Below are positions 36,395 through 45,793 of a stretch of DNA of 64,000 nucleotides, one piece after another. Every line of letters begins with the position of its first letter. Positions within the stretch are counted from its first letter, which is position 1. The notes beneath the pieces are model-generated. The model had not been told where the DNA came from, made no database searches, and saw only the letters and a list, made by a program, of their open reading frames with translations. Both the position numbers and the translations under genes were made by a program. The stretch lies in contig DIXU01000017.1 of NCBI GenBank assembly GCA_002436105.1, positions 47,346 through 111,345 on the forward strand, written 5' to 3'. Source of the DNA: Candidatus Aminicenantes bacterium UBA6072 (GTDB taxonomy: Bacteria > Acidobacteriota > Aminicenantia > UBA2199).

Positions 36395-39300
36395 AGAGCT
36401 TCATCCACCTGCACCTGCACTCGGAGTACAGCCTGCTCGACTCCTCGCTGAAGATCGACGACCTGCTCCGCCAGGCCCGCGCCTTCCAGATGCCGGCCGT
36501 GGCCCTGACCGACCACGGCTCGATCCTGGGCGCGGTCAACTTCTACAAGAAGGCCCTGCAGAGCGAGGTCAAGCCCATCATCGGCTCCGAGCTCTACCTG
36601 GCTCCAGGCTCGCGCTTCGACCGTCCCAACCGCCGCGAGGACGAGCAGAACTACTTTCACCTGCTGGTGCTGGTGCGCAACGACCAGGGCTACCGCAACC
36701 TCTGCGAGCTGATCACCGCCTCCTACCTGGAGGGATTCTACCGCAAGCCGCGCATCGACAAGGAGCTGCTGGAGAAATACAAGGACGGCCTGCTGGTCAT
36801 GTCGGCCTGCATCCAGGGCGAGCTGCCCCACTACCTGCTGCGCGGCCAGGCGGACAAGGCCAGGGCGGCGGCGCGCTGGTACCGCGAGACCTTCAAGGAC
36901 AACTTCTTCATCGAGCTGCAGGACCACGGCCTGGCCGAGCAGCGGCAGGCGCTGCCGCTGCTGCTGGACCTGGCCGCGGAGATGGACATCCCGCTGGCGG
37001 CGAGCAACGACGTCCACTACCTGACGCGCGAGGACGCCGACGCCCGCGAGATCCTCATCTGCCTGCAGACCACCGACGTCATTAGCAATCCCGACCGGGC
37101 GATGAAAAAAGAGACCGACCAGATGTACTTCAAGTCCAGCGAGGAGATGGCCGAGCTGTTCGCCGCCCGGGCGCCGCAGGCGCTGGCCAACACCTTCGAG
37201 ATCGCCTCGCGCTGCAACTTCGAGTTCAAGCTCAAGAAGTACTTCCTGCCCGAGTTCAAGACCCCCGGCAAACTGAGCGTCGACGATTTCTTCGAGAAAC
37301 TGTGCCTGGAGGGCTTCGAGCGCATCCAGCACCAGTACCTGGCCAAGGCCAAGCACCTGAAGCACAGCCGCAAGGAGTACCAGGAGCGACTGCTCTACGA
37401 GATCGAGAAGATCCGCGACATGGGCTTTCCCAGCTACTTCCTCATCGTCTGGGACATCATCCGCCACGCCAGGGAAGCCGGCATTCCGGTGGGCCCCGGC
37501 CGCGGCTCGGTGGTGGGCAGCCTGGTGGCCTTCGTCATGGGCATCACCCACATCGACCCGCTGGAATACGACCTGATTTTCGAGCGCTTCCTCAACCCCG
37601 AGCGCGTCTCCCTGCCCGACATCGACATCGACTTCGACGCCGAGCGCCGCGAGGAGATCATCGCCTACATCCGCGCCAAGTACGGCGAGGACAACGTGGC
37701 GCAGATCGTCACCTTCAACCGCATGAAGGCCAAGCTGGCCATCCGCGACATCGGCCGCGTCATGGAGGTCAAGCTGGCCGACGTCAACCGCCTGGCCAAG
37801 CTGGTGCCCGAAGGCCCCAAGGTGGAGCTGCAGGACGCCATCGACAAGATCCCCGACCTGCAGCGCGAGATCCAGCACAGCCCCGAGTTCATCAAGCTGG
37901 TCAACTACGCCCTGCGCCTGGAGAACAACATCCGCAACACCGGCAAGCACGCCGCCGGCGTGGTCATCGCGCCGCGCAAGCTGACCGAGTTCATGCCGCT
38001 GTACAAGACGCGCGAGGACATCACCACCCACTTCGAGAAGGAGGAAGTGGAGAACATCGGCCTGCTCAAGATGGACATCCTGGGCCTGAAGACGCTGACC
38101 ATCATCCGCAACATCATCCAGGAGGTGCGCGAGCGCGAGGGCAAGGTCATCGACCTGGAGAACCTCAACCTGCTCGACGCCAGGACCTTCAAGATCTTCC
38201 AGAAGGGGGAGACCGACGGCATCTTCCAGTTCGAAAGCTCGGGCATGCGCGATTACCTCAAGAAGTCCAAGCCGACCCGGATCGAGGACCTGATCGTGCT
38301 CAACGCCCTCTACCGCCCGGGCCCGCTGCAGTCGGGCATGGCCGATGTCTACGTCAACCGCAAGCTGGGCAGGGAAAAAGTGACCTACATCTTCCCCGAG
38401 CTGGAGGAGATCCTCAAGGACACCTGGGGCATCATCGTCTTCCAGGAGCAGGTCATGCAGATCTCGGTGCGCATCGCCGGCTTCTCCATGAGCGAGGCCG
38501 ACGAGATGCGCAAGATCATGGGCAAGAAGGACGTCGCCAAGGTGCCGGCGCTGGAAAAGAAATTCCTGGAACGGGCGGCCAGGAAAGGCTACGACAAGAA
38601 GAAGGTCGAGGAACTCTTCGGCCAGATGAAGACGTTCGCCGAGTACGGCTTCAACAAGTCGCACTCCACCGCCTACGCCTACCTGGCCTACCAGACCGCC
38701 TTCCTGAAGGCGCACTACCCCGTTTATTTCATGTCGGCGCACCTCAGTTCCGAGGCCGACAAGACCACCACCTCCTCCAAGATCATCCAGTACATCTCCG
38801 AGAGCAAGAGGATGGGCATCGACATCCTGCCGCCGGACATCAACCGCAGCCGCGAGACCTTCCGCGTCGAGGGCGACTGCGCCATCCGCTTCGGCCTGAT
38901 CGGGCTGAAGAACGTGGGCAGCGCCGCCCTAGGCATCATCCTGCAGGCGCGCGAACAGGGCGGCGAGTTCCGCGACTTCAACGATTTCGTCGAGCGCGTC
39001 GACCTGGCCAAGGTCAACAAGGGCGTGCTGGAAAGCCTGGTCAAGGCCGGGGCCTGCGACTGCTTCGGCCTCAAGCGCCGCGTCCTTTACGAAAGCGTCG
39101 GCGAGGTGCTGCGCCGCGCCGCCGCCCTCAGCCGCAGCCGCCAGAAAAACCAGCGGCCGCTGTTCTCCGAGGCGATCGCCGATGACTACATCCCCCGCGA
39201 GCTGCTGGCGCTGGAGGAATGGCCCGAGAGCGAGATGATCAAGGGCGAAAAGGAGATCGCCGGCATCTACGTCAGCCACAATCCGCTGGAGAAATTCCGC

Positions 39301-39876
39301 AGCGAGATCCGCAAGGTGTCCAACACCAGCGTCCTGGCCGTCCAGACCCACGAGTTCAAGGGCGAGATGATCAAGCTGGGCGGCGTGGTCACCGAGTTCG
39401 CCCGCCGCACCTCCAAGAAGGGCGACTCGTACGGCGAGATCTTCTTCGAGGACCTGACCGGGCGCATCAAGGTGCTGTGCTTCAAGGACCGCTGGCGCGA
39501 GCTGGAGAAGGTGCTGAAGGTCGACGTTCCCTACTTCATGGAGGGACGCAGCCGCTCGGGCGGCAGCGACAACGACAGCGAGGAGACCGTCTACCTGGAG
39601 AACCTGCAGGAGCTGGAGGCCATGCTCAAGAAGAAGGCGCGCAAGATCGTCATCACCATCGGCTACGAGCAGATCGACGAGACCTTCAACGAACGGCTGC
39701 AGCAGAAGCTGGAAAAGAACCGCGATTCGGTTCCCTACATGGTCGTCGTCAACCACCCCGACGGCGCCCGCGTCGTGATCAACTCCGAGACCGGCCAGGG
39801 CCTGCGCGCCACGGCCGCCATGAAGAAGGATATCGAGAAGCTCACCGGCCCCGACTCCATCGAGATCATGTTCTAG
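36391..39876 (+). CDS. dnaE: DNA polymerase III alpha subunit
   Basis: The 1161-residue product begins with a PHP domain (HLHSEYSLLD near residue 8). It has the polymerase palm with PDIDIDF (about residues 408-414, two catalytic aspartates) and the beta-binding and tandem helix-hairpin-helix region. A C-terminal OB fold (about 960-1040) completes it, as in DnaE1-type replicative polymerases. It copies the chromosome. The ATG at 36391 is coupled to guaA (ATGA); an in-frame ATG two codons earlier is also possible. Coupling of guaA and dnaE may link GTP supply to replication, but this is an inference. Confidence 0.96.
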   Translation: MKSFIHLHLHSEYSLLDSSLKIDDLLRQARAFQMPAVALTDHGSILGAVNFYKKALQSEVKPIIGSELYLAPGSRFDRPNRREDEQNYFHLLVLVRNDQGYRNLCELITASYLEGFYRKPRIDKELLEKYKDGLLVMSACIQGELPHYLLRGQADKARAAARWYRETFKDNFFIELQDHGLAEQRQALPLLLDLAAEMDIPLAASNDVHYLTREDADAREILICLQTTDVISNPDRAMKKETDQMYFKSSEEMAELFAARAPQALANTFEIASRCNFEFKLKKYFLPEFKTPGKLSVDDFFEKLCLEGFERIQHQYLAKAKHLKHSRKEYQERLLYEIEKIRDMGFPSYFLIVWDIIRHAREAGIPVGPGRGSVVGSLVAFVMGITHIDPLEYDLIFERFLNPERVSLPDIDIDFDAERREEIIAYIRAKYGEDNVAQIVTFNRMKAKLAIRDIGRVMEVKLADVNRLAKLVPEGPKVELQDAIDKIPDLQREIQHSPEFIKLVNYALRLENNIRNTGKHAAGVVIAPRKLTEFMPLYKTREDITTHFEKEEVENIGLLKMDILGLKTLTIIRNIIQEVREREGKVIDLENLNLLDARTFKIFQKGETDGIFQFESSGMRDYLKKSKPTRIEDLIVLNALYRPGPLQSGMADVYVNRKLGREKVTYIFPELEEILKDTWGIIVFQEQVMQISVRIAGFSMSEADEMRKIMGKKDVAKVPALEKKFLERAARKGYDKKKVEELFGQMKTFAEYGFNKSHSTAYAYLAYQTAFLKAHYPVYFMSAHLSSEADKTTTSSKIIQYISESKRMGIDILPPDINRSRETFRVEGDCAIRFGLIGLKNVGSAALGIILQAREQGGEFRDFNDFVERVDLAKVNKGVLESLVKAGACDCFGLKRRVLYESVGEVLRRAAALSRSRQKNQRPLFSEAIADDYIPRELLALEEWPESEMIKGEKEIAGIYVSHNPLEKFRSEIRKVSNTSVLAVQTHEFKGEMIKLGGVVTEFARRTSKKGDSYGEIFFEDLTGRIKVLCFKDRWRELEKVLKVDVPYFMEGRSRSGGSDNDSEETVYLENLQELEAMLKKKARKIVITIGYEQIDETFNERLQQKLEKNRDSVPYMVVVNHPDGARVVINSETGQGLRATAAMKKDIEKLTGPDSIEIMF

Positions 39877-39879
39877 GCC

Positions 39880-40803
39880 ATGAAAGAGATCAGCGAAAAC
39901 GAGCAGCTGGCGGCGGCGCGGCAGCGGATCGCCCTCCTGACCGCGGAGCTCGAGAACTTCAGCGGCCTGGCCCGCCACTTCGACCCGCCGCCCAGCGAGC
40001 TGCCCGAGGTGCCCTGGATCGACGTCTACGGCGAGTCCCTGCCGCGCAACGGCCAGGCCGGCGGCGACCACATCATCTACGTCGACTTCAAGAAACGCTA
40101 CAAGATGGACAAGCTCATCCGCGAGGCGCCCGAGGAACTGAAGGCGAAGTTGCGCGCGACCGCCGCCCGGGCCGGCATCACCGTCATCGACGTCGAGGGC
40201 CACGACTTCGGCGCCGCCTTCATCGCCTCGGTGTTCCACCAGGCGTTCCTGCTCGGCGTCTCCTACGAGCTGAAATTCTTCGGCGAGATCACCACCACCC
40301 TGTTCGAGAACATCAACACCCGCTTCTTCAACTCGTCAGGCATCAACAAGACCCTGACCATGGTCTACGGCGAGATCACCGAGCGCGGCACGTTCCGCTT
40401 CCTGTCGGCGGCCCACCCGCCGCCGCTGGTGTTCTCCAACAAGTTCGACCGCCTGGTGGCCATCAGCGACGCGCAGCTCGTCTCCTTCCCCCAGATCGGC
40501 ACCATGCCCTCGCGCGGCCACAGCGAGAAGACGGTGCCGCTGCTGGGCGTCAAGGAGAAGTACACGGTCAACGAGATCAGCCTCATGGGGCAGGGCGACA
40601 TCCTGCTCCTCTACAGCGACGGCCTCTCCGACCACCGCGATCCCGACGGGAACCCGTATTTCCCCGAACGTCTGGAGAGGGTACTCAAAGCCGGCAAGCA
40701 CCTGCCGGCGCGGGCCATCTTCGCGAAGGTCAAGGCCGACCTGCTCGCCTTCAACCCCGCGCCCGAAGACGACGTCACCGTGGTGATCATCAAGAAAACG
40801 TGA
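39880..40803 (+). CDS. SpoIIE/RsbU-type PP2C phosphatase
   Basis: The 307-residue product has a short N-terminal coiled coil (about residues 1-30) and a PP2C-like catalytic domain. Its metal-binding motifs are NGQAGGDHIIYVDF, IDVEGHDFGAAFIAS, YSDGLSDHRD and DDVTVVIIKK. These enzymes dephosphorylate anti-sigma factor antagonists in partner-switching systems. It starts four bases after dnaE and no STAS or anti-sigma gene is visible in the window. The GDH in place of the usual GDFYD is a small departure from the consensus. Confidence 0.88.
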   Translation: MKEISENEQLAAARQRIALLTAELENFSGLARHFDPPPSELPEVPWIDVYGESLPRNGQAGGDHIIYVDFKKRYKMDKLIREAPEELKAKLRATAARAGITVIDVEGHDFGAAFIASVFHQAFLLGVSYELKFFGEITTTLFENINTRFFNSSGINKTLTMVYGEITERGTFRFLSAAHPPPLVFSNKFDRLVAISDAQLVSFPQIGTMPSRGHSEKTVPLLGVKEKYTVNEISLMGQGDILLLYSDGLSDHRDPDGNPYFPERLERVLKAGKHLPARAIFAKVKADLLAFNPAPEDDVTVVIIKKT

Positions 40804-40838
40804 ACCCCGGCGGCCCCGGGCCGCCTCCAGGAGGAAGC

Positions 40839-41870
40839 ATGGCAGTGGACACGACATTCGGCAGCGACAATCATTCGGGGGTGCACCCGGCGGTACTGGA
40901 GGCCATCGCGGCGGCCAACGGCGGTCCGGCGGTGGCCTACGGCCTGGACGGCCACACCGCGGCGGCCCTGGAAAAGTTCCGCGCCCACTTCGGCAAGTCG
41001 GTCGACGCCTACATGGTCTTCAACGGCACCGGGGCCAACGTCATCAGCATATCGACCCTGGCCCGCTCATTCCAGGCGGTGATCTGCTCCGAGCACGCCC
41101 ACATCAACGCCGACGAGTGCGGCGCCCCCGAGAGCGCCACCGGCTGCAAGCTGCTCACCGTGCACACGGCCGACGGCAAGCTGACGCCGGAGCTGATCTC
41201 CCGCCATCTGCAGGGGCGCCTCGACCAGCACCGCGTGCAGCCGGCGGTCGTCTCCATCACCCAGGCCAGCGAGCTGGGGACGGTGTACAGCGCCGGGGAA
41301 GTGAAGGCCATCGCCGATTTCTGCCACGGCCACGACCTCTACCTGCACATGGACGGCGCCAGGCTCTGCAACGCCGCCGCCTCGCTGAACCTGGGGCTGG
41401 GCGAGATCTCGGGCGGGCTCGGCGTCGACATCCTCTCCTTCGGCGGCACCAAGAACGGGCTGCTGATGGGCGAGGCCGTGGTCAGCTTCCGACCCGAGCT
41501 GAGCCGCGACACGATCTTCATCCGCAAGCAGAAGATGCAATTGGCCAGCAAGATGCGCTTCATTGCGGCCCAGTTCTCCGCCTTTTTCACCGACGACCTG
41601 TGGCTGGAGAACGCCCGCCACGCCAACCGCATGGCCGGGCGGCTCGCGGAAAAAGTGAAGCCCATCCCCGCCGTGAAGATCGTCCAGCCGGTCCAGGCCA
41701 ACGCCGTGTTCGCCTCCCTGCCGCGCCGGGCCCTGGACAAGCTTCTGGAAAAGTATTTCTTCTACACCTGGGACGAGGAAAAGTGCGAGGTGCGCTGGAT
41801 GTGCTCGTGGAACACCTCGGAAAAGCAGGTCGACGACTTCGCCGCGGCGATCGCCGCCAGCTGCCGCTGA
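40839..41870 (+). CDS. Low-specificity L-threonine aldolase-like PLP enzyme
   Basis: The 343-residue product has the fold type I PLP core of threonine aldolases: FGSDNHSGVHP, the substrate segment LDGHTAA, DGARLCNAA, and the PLP lysine in SFGGTKNG (about residue 206). It would cleave threonine or allo-threonine to glycine and acetaldehyde. AGGAGGAA precedes the ATG at 40839. It is the last gene of the guaA operon and converges with the CPBP gene after only 40 bases, with no heptad element. Confidence 0.9.
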   Translation: MAVDTTFGSDNHSGVHPAVLEAIAAANGGPAVAYGLDGHTAAALEKFRAHFGKSVDAYMVFNGTGANVISISTLARSFQAVICSEHAHINADECGAPESATGCKLLTVHTADGKLTPELISRHLQGRLDQHRVQPAVVSITQASELGTVYSAGEVKAIADFCHGHDLYLHMDGARLCNAAASLNLGLGEISGGLGVDILSFGGTKNGLLMGEAVVSFRPELSRDTIFIRKQKMQLASKMRFIAAQFSAFFTDDLWLENARHANRMAGRLAEKVKPIPAVKIVQPVQANAVFASLPRRALDKLLEKYFFYTWDEEKCEVRWMCSWNTSEKQVDDFAAAIAASCR

Positions 41871-41910
41871 GGCGAACGGAGATCCGCCAGGATCAGTCCC
41901 CCCGCTCCGC

Positions 41911-42813
41911 TCACGACCCGGCAAAAAGCAGGGCGTAGGAAAAGAACACCACCACGTCGGGGAGGAAATGGATGATCCACGGGGCCAGCATGCCGCGGGT
42001 CTCGAGCATGCTGCGGGCCATGATCCAGGCCAGGAAGCCGGTCATGGCGCAGCCGACCAGGCCCGGCGGCGAGCCGTGCAGCCAGTGGCTCAGGCCGAAG
42101 AACACCAGGATGAGCGCCAGCGTGTGCCCCCTGCCGATCACCTCGTGCAGGGTGGAGAGGAGGCTGCAGCGGAAATAGGCCTCCTCGGTGAAGGCGTTCA
42201 CCGCCGCCAGGAAGACGCATGCCGGCAAAAGCGGCAGCGCCTTCAGCAAGGCTGATCCCGAAGGGGAGATGCCCAGGACGGTCGGGATGAAAACCGCCAG
42301 CGCCGCAACGCCGCCGAAGATCCAGGCGAATGCTTTCCAGGACTCCCCCGCCCTGATCCCCAGCCAGCGGATCGGTTCGACCGGCGCATCCAGCCTGCCC
42401 CTGGCCAGGAAGAACGCCCGGCGGTCGCGCTTCATGATCCAGAGGACGGCAAGCACCGCCAGGGCGACAAGGATATCCAGCACCATGACCGCCGCGAAGC
42501 CCTTGAAAAAAGGGACGCCGCGGTAATTGAAATGGCCCTGGAACCAGGCCGTGCCCCGCAGCAGCGAGGTCAGGCCGAGGGCCAGAAAAAGGGTAAAGAG
42601 CACCAGGGCATATTGCCAGAGAGGCCGCAAGGCCCTGCGCATCCGCGTCATGACGAAGAATGCGGCCAGGAAAGCGGCCTTGGCCCAGAAAATCCAGGAC
42701 GGCACTGGAACCCCCGGCCAGGCAAGCAGGATATCGGGCAGGTCGGAAACGATCAGCATGACGCCCCATGCCGCGAGCGGCAGGGCATGTCCGGCGAACG
42801 ATGGACGGTTCAT
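41911..42813 (-). CDS. CPBP-family intramembrane metalloprotease-like protein
   Basis: The 300-residue polytopic membrane protein has the CPBP motifs: EEAYFR (EExxxR), GLSHWLHG (FxxxH) and PWIIHFLPD (HxxxN/B). In Rce1-like relatives these residues hold zinc and cut prenylated or signal substrates within the membrane. The ATG at 42813 has AGGAGAAA before it; an ATG 63 bases upstream would add an Arg-rich stretch without a ribosome binding site. The substrate is unknown. Confidence 0.88.
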   Translation of the reverse strand: MNRPSFAGHALPLAAWGVMLIVSDLPDILLAWPGVPVPSWIFWAKAAFLAAFFVMTRMRRALRPLWQYALVLFTLFLALGLTSLLRGTAWFQGHFNYRGVPFFKGFAAVMVLDILVALAVLAVLWIMKRDRRAFFLARGRLDAPVEPIRWLGIRAGESWKAFAWIFGGVAALAVFIPTVLGISPSGSALLKALPLLPACVFLAAVNAFTEEAYFRCSLLSTLHEVIGRGHTLALILVFFGLSHWLHGSPPGLVGCAMTGFLAWIMARSMLETRGMLAPWIIHFLPDVVVFFSYALLFAGS

Positions 42814-43001
42814 TGTTTTTCTCCTTGACCGGCGCTCCGGCCCGGCAGGGGGAACGGCTCGGTTCATGGCCACCATAACACGGCCGCAACGGCCGCAAAG
42901 GGGTCCTGTGACGGGCGGCCAGGCGATGTGACCGGCGGCAAGGATCGGGGACGAAAAACAAGGGCCGGGACGGGTGTCAAGCGGCGAAGCGCCGGCGCAG
43001 G

Positions 43002-43898
43002 CTAGACGCCGCGGATCACGCGGCGGAACTCGTGGACGTAGCGCCGCGACACGGGGATCACGCCAGCGGCGTCCTTCAGGGTGAGCTTGAGCCCCTGGGC
43101 GTTGCCCTCCACCCGGGCGATGCGCGCGGTGTTGACGATCCAGGCGCGGTGGCAGCGGAACAGCGGCGGATGGCAGGAGCGCAGCTGGCGCTCGATGCGG
43201 GTCAGGCTGCTGCGCAGCAGCGGCGGGGGGGATGTCTCTCCCCGGACATGAACGCGCACATAGTTCTCCTCCGCCTGGATGCAGAGGAGATCGGCGAGGA
43301 TGACGTCGAGGGAGTCTTTTTCGTTCTCGGCCGTGATGCGCAGGCGCTCAGCGCAAGCGGAACCTTTTGGCGGCGACGCGCCGGGTCCTTCCAGGCGCCG
43401 GTTGGCCTCTTCGACGACGCGGGCGCTGCGCCGCAGCAGGAGCGCGGAATTGGCCAGGTTGATGAGGGTGACCGGGAAGATGGCGATCAGGAACGTATCC
43501 ACGACGATCGTCTTCAGCCGCACCCAATGGGCCGGGATGCCGTAATGGCTGCAAAGCGCCCGGGAAAGCAAATAACAGCCCAGGCCGATGGTCAGGGTCA
43601 CCCAGCCCATCCAGAGGATCTGGCGGCCGAGCGTCCAGGACTCTTCGCGGAACAGGCGCGGCAGGAGGCGCGGCAGCAGCAGGCCGTTAAGAAAAATGGC
43701 CAGGAAGGTGACCAGGCCATAGCCGGCGAAGAGCGCCCGGCGCGGCGCCGCCGGGAGCAGCGAGAATCCCCACGGCTCGAATACGGTGAAGAAAAGAAAC
43801 ACGAACAGGCCGCAGCCCAGCCCGTACAGCAGCAGGGGGAGAAGCGAGGGCTCGAGGGGATAGGGGCTGCCCAGCGCCCCCCGGATCTTGCGCAACAT
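43002..43898 (-). CDS. LytTR-domain transcription regulator with membrane sensor
   Basis: The 298-residue product has four N-terminal membrane helices (about residues 15-165) and a C-terminal LytTR DNA-binding domain (about 195-298; ILCIQAEENYVRVH, FRCHRAWIVNTARI, IPVSRRYVHEFR). A membrane sensor joined directly to LytTR makes a one-component regulator. The ATG at 43898 has GGGGA before it; the TTG at 43910 is less likely. It follows the ferritin-like gene by 68 bases in the same direction. Confidence 0.9.
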   Translation of the reverse strand: MLRKIRGALGSPYPLEPSLLPLLLYGLGCGLFVFLFFTVFEPWGFSLLPAAPRRALFAGYGLVTFLAIFLNGLLLPRLLPRLFREESWTLGRQILWMGWVTLTIGLGCYLLSRALCSHYGIPAHWVRLKTIVVDTFLIAIFPVTLINLANSALLLRRSARVVEEANRRLEGPGASPPKGSACAERLRITAENEKDSLDVILADLLCIQAEENYVRVHVRGETSPPPLLRSSLTRIERQLRSCHPPLFRCHRAWIVNTARIARVEGNAQGLKLTLKDAAGVIPVSRRYVHEFRRVIRGV

Positions 43899-43965
43899 CG
43901 CGTTCCCCAAGGCAGCCGGGCGACGGGGTCCGCCGTGCCCTGCGCCCGAACCGGGGAAGGCCGGA

Positions 43966-44457
43966 TTACTTGGCCGGAACGCCCATGTCGGCCAGGATGG
44001 CCTCCAGGTCCTCCTCGTGCTCGATCTCGTCCTCGAGGATGTCCAGGATGATATGGTAGGTGATGGGATCCTTGCCGGCCACGTAGTCGAGGATCTTCTT
44101 GTAGGTCACGATGGCGCACTGCTCGCCCTTGATGTTCTGCTCGACCAGCTTTTTCGTGTCCGGATCGGACGGCGCGTCGTAACCGCAGCCCGATTCCTTC
44201 AGCAGATCCTGCGGCGTCAGCAGCGGCGAACCGCCCAAGGTGACGATGCGCTCGGTCAGCATGCCGGCATGCTTCAGTTCCTCGGTCGCGTGCTCTTCGA
44301 GTTCCCCGGCGATGATGCCGCGCATGCGGCCGACGGCGACCTTGGCACCCACCCAGTATTGGTAGTAGGCCAGCCACTCGTCGGCGTAGGCCTTGTTCAG
44401 CATCTTCAGCAGTTCATCGACTTTCACCCCGGCGATCTCTCTGGCTTTGGTTCCCAT
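43966..44457 (-). CDS. Ferritin-like Dps/bacterioferritin-type protein
   Basis: The 163-residue four-helix protein has di-iron ligand motifs EEHATEELKH and EDEIEHEED, and an early Glu in ADEWLAYYQYW. A cysteine pair (SGCGYD, EQCAI) is not typical of classical Dps and recalls Dps-like proteins of anaerobes that use a disulfide in peroxide protection. It would store iron or remove peroxide. The promoter at 44490-44518 and AGGAGAAC support the start at 44457. Confidence 0.85.
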   Translation of the reverse strand: MGTKAREIAGVKVDELLKMLNKAYADEWLAYYQYWVGAKVAVGRMRGIIAGELEEHATEELKHAGMLTERIVTLGGSPLLTPQDLLKESGCGYDAPSDPDTKKLVEQNIKGEQCAIVTYKKILDYVAGKDPITYHIILDILEDEIEHEEDLEAILADMGVPAK

Positions 44458-44489
44458 GGTATGTTCTCCTTTTGTTGTTTATCGCTTCT

Positions 44490-44518
44490 ATTTTGAATCA
44501 AAAAACAACGAATGTCAA
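44490..44518 (-). promoter_or_regulatory. Promoter of the ferritin-like gene
   Basis: On the minus strand TTGACA (44513-44518), 17 bases, CAAAAT (44490-44495). AT-rich spacer; leader about 26 bases. Confidence 0.6.
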
Positions 44519-44540
44519 TTCGGGAACAACGCGCGCCGCC

Positions 44541-45623
44541 TCAGGGCATGCGGTAGACGACGGCGTTGATGTTCATGCCGGCGCCCACCGAGGTCAGGAC
44601 GATATTGTCGCCCGGAGCGAGGGCATGGTCCTGCAGCTTGCCCTTCAGCAGCAGGTCGAGCAGCGTGGGCACGGTGGCCACCGAGCTGTTGCCCAGCCAG
44701 GAGATGATCATGGGCATCACCTCGGGCTTGTACTCGCCGCCGTCGCAGATCTTGAAAAGGCGCTTGACGATCGCCTCGTCCATTTTTTCGTTGGCCTGGT
44801 GGATCAGGATCTTCCTGATGTCGCCGATATTCAGCCCGGCCTTCTCGACGCTTTCCCTGGCGACCAGGGGCACCGTCTTCAGGGCGTACTCGTACAGCTT
44901 GTGGCCGTCCATCTTCAGGTACAATTCATTGCCCTGGTGGCCGGGATCGAAGGATTTTCCCATCCACAGCATGTAGGCGTGCTCGAGGGTGTCGCTGCGC
45001 GCGGCGTGGGAAAGAATGCCCAGCGGCCGGTCGCTGGCGACCGCCTCGAGGATCACGGCGCCGGCGCCGTCGGCGTAGATCATGCTGTCGCGGTCATGAG
45101 GGTCGCAGATCCTGGACAGGGTCTCGGCGCCGATGACCATGACGCGCCGGCAGTCGCCGGAGCGGATGTAGTAATTCGCCTGGATGACGCCCTGGAGCCA
45201 GCCCGGGCAGCCGAAGGGCAGGTCGTAGGCTATTGTCCTGGGATTGACGATGCCCAGCTTGTGCTTGACCCGAGCCGCCAGCGAGGGGACGAAGTCGGAG
45301 CGGACATTGCCGGCGCGCACGTCGCCGAAATTGTGGGCCACGATGATATAGTCCAGCGACTCCTTGTCGATTCCCGACGACTTCAGGGCGTCCTCGGCCG
45401 CCAGGAAGGCGATGTCCGAGGCCACCTGGTCATCGGCCACATGGCGCCGCTCCTTGATGCCGGTGATCTCGGAGAGCTTGCCGATCGTTTCCTCGTTGCT
45501 CTTCTTCAGCTTTTCACCGTTGGCGTCGAAAAAGGTCCCGGCCAAAAAATCGCTGTTCAATACACGCCGGGCGGGGACGTACGACCCGGTGCCGGCAATG
45601 ACCGAATACAATTTCTTTTCCAT
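44541..45623 (-). CDS. 3-oxoacyl-ACP synthase III-like enzyme (FabH/thiolase fold)
   Basis: The 360-residue product has the FabH/KAS III triad: cysteine in FGCPGWLQG (about residue 128), histidine in HQANEK and asparagine in GNSSVATVP. KAS III joins an acyl-CoA starter to malonyl-ACP. A segment with LEHAYMLWMGKSF and the long insert around FFDANGEKLKKSN differ from E. coli FabH, so it may belong to a branch making other lipids. The ATG at 45623 has GGTGA close by; 45632 is the alternative. Confidence 0.87.
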   Translation of the reverse strand: MEKKLYSVIAGTGSYVPARRVLNSDFLAGTFFDANGEKLKKSNEETIGKLSEITGIKERRHVADDQVASDIAFLAAEDALKSSGIDKESLDYIIVAHNFGDVRAGNVRSDFVPSLAARVKHKLGIVNPRTIAYDLPFGCPGWLQGVIQANYYIRSGDCRRVMVIGAETLSRICDPHDRDSMIYADGAGAVILEAVASDRPLGILSHAARSDTLEHAYMLWMGKSFDPGHQGNELYLKMDGHKLYEYALKTVPLVARESVEKAGLNIGDIRKILIHQANEKMDEAIVKRLFKICDGGEYKPEVMPMIISWLGNSSVATVPTLLDLLLKGKLQDHALAPGDNIVLTSVGAGMNINAVVYRMP

Positions 45624-45673
45624 TTTCACCATTCGGGGTTTGATTTGCGGAAGGCTTTCGCTGCCAAGGCGGT

Positions 45674-45702
45674 ATTCTGACCGATTTTTCCCCGCATGTC
45701 AA
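45674..45702 (-). promoter_or_regulatory. Promoter of the FabH-like gene
   Basis: On the minus strand TTGACA (45697-45702), 17 bases, CAGAAT (45674-45679). The predicted start is about 45667, a 44-base leader. Confidence 0.6.
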
Positions 45703-45793
45703 CCGCCGGCGGTCAATGCCCGGGATTTCCCGCGTTCTCAGGTCCGCAGGGGCGTAAAATCTTTCGTCACTCCATGCGACCGGTTGATCTTGA

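Noticed and set aside
42814..42900. Promoter of the CPBP gene from TTGCGG and TATGGT boxes
   Set aside because: Spacing is 15 bases and both boxes are poor; the repeated GCGGCCGTT gives chance matches.
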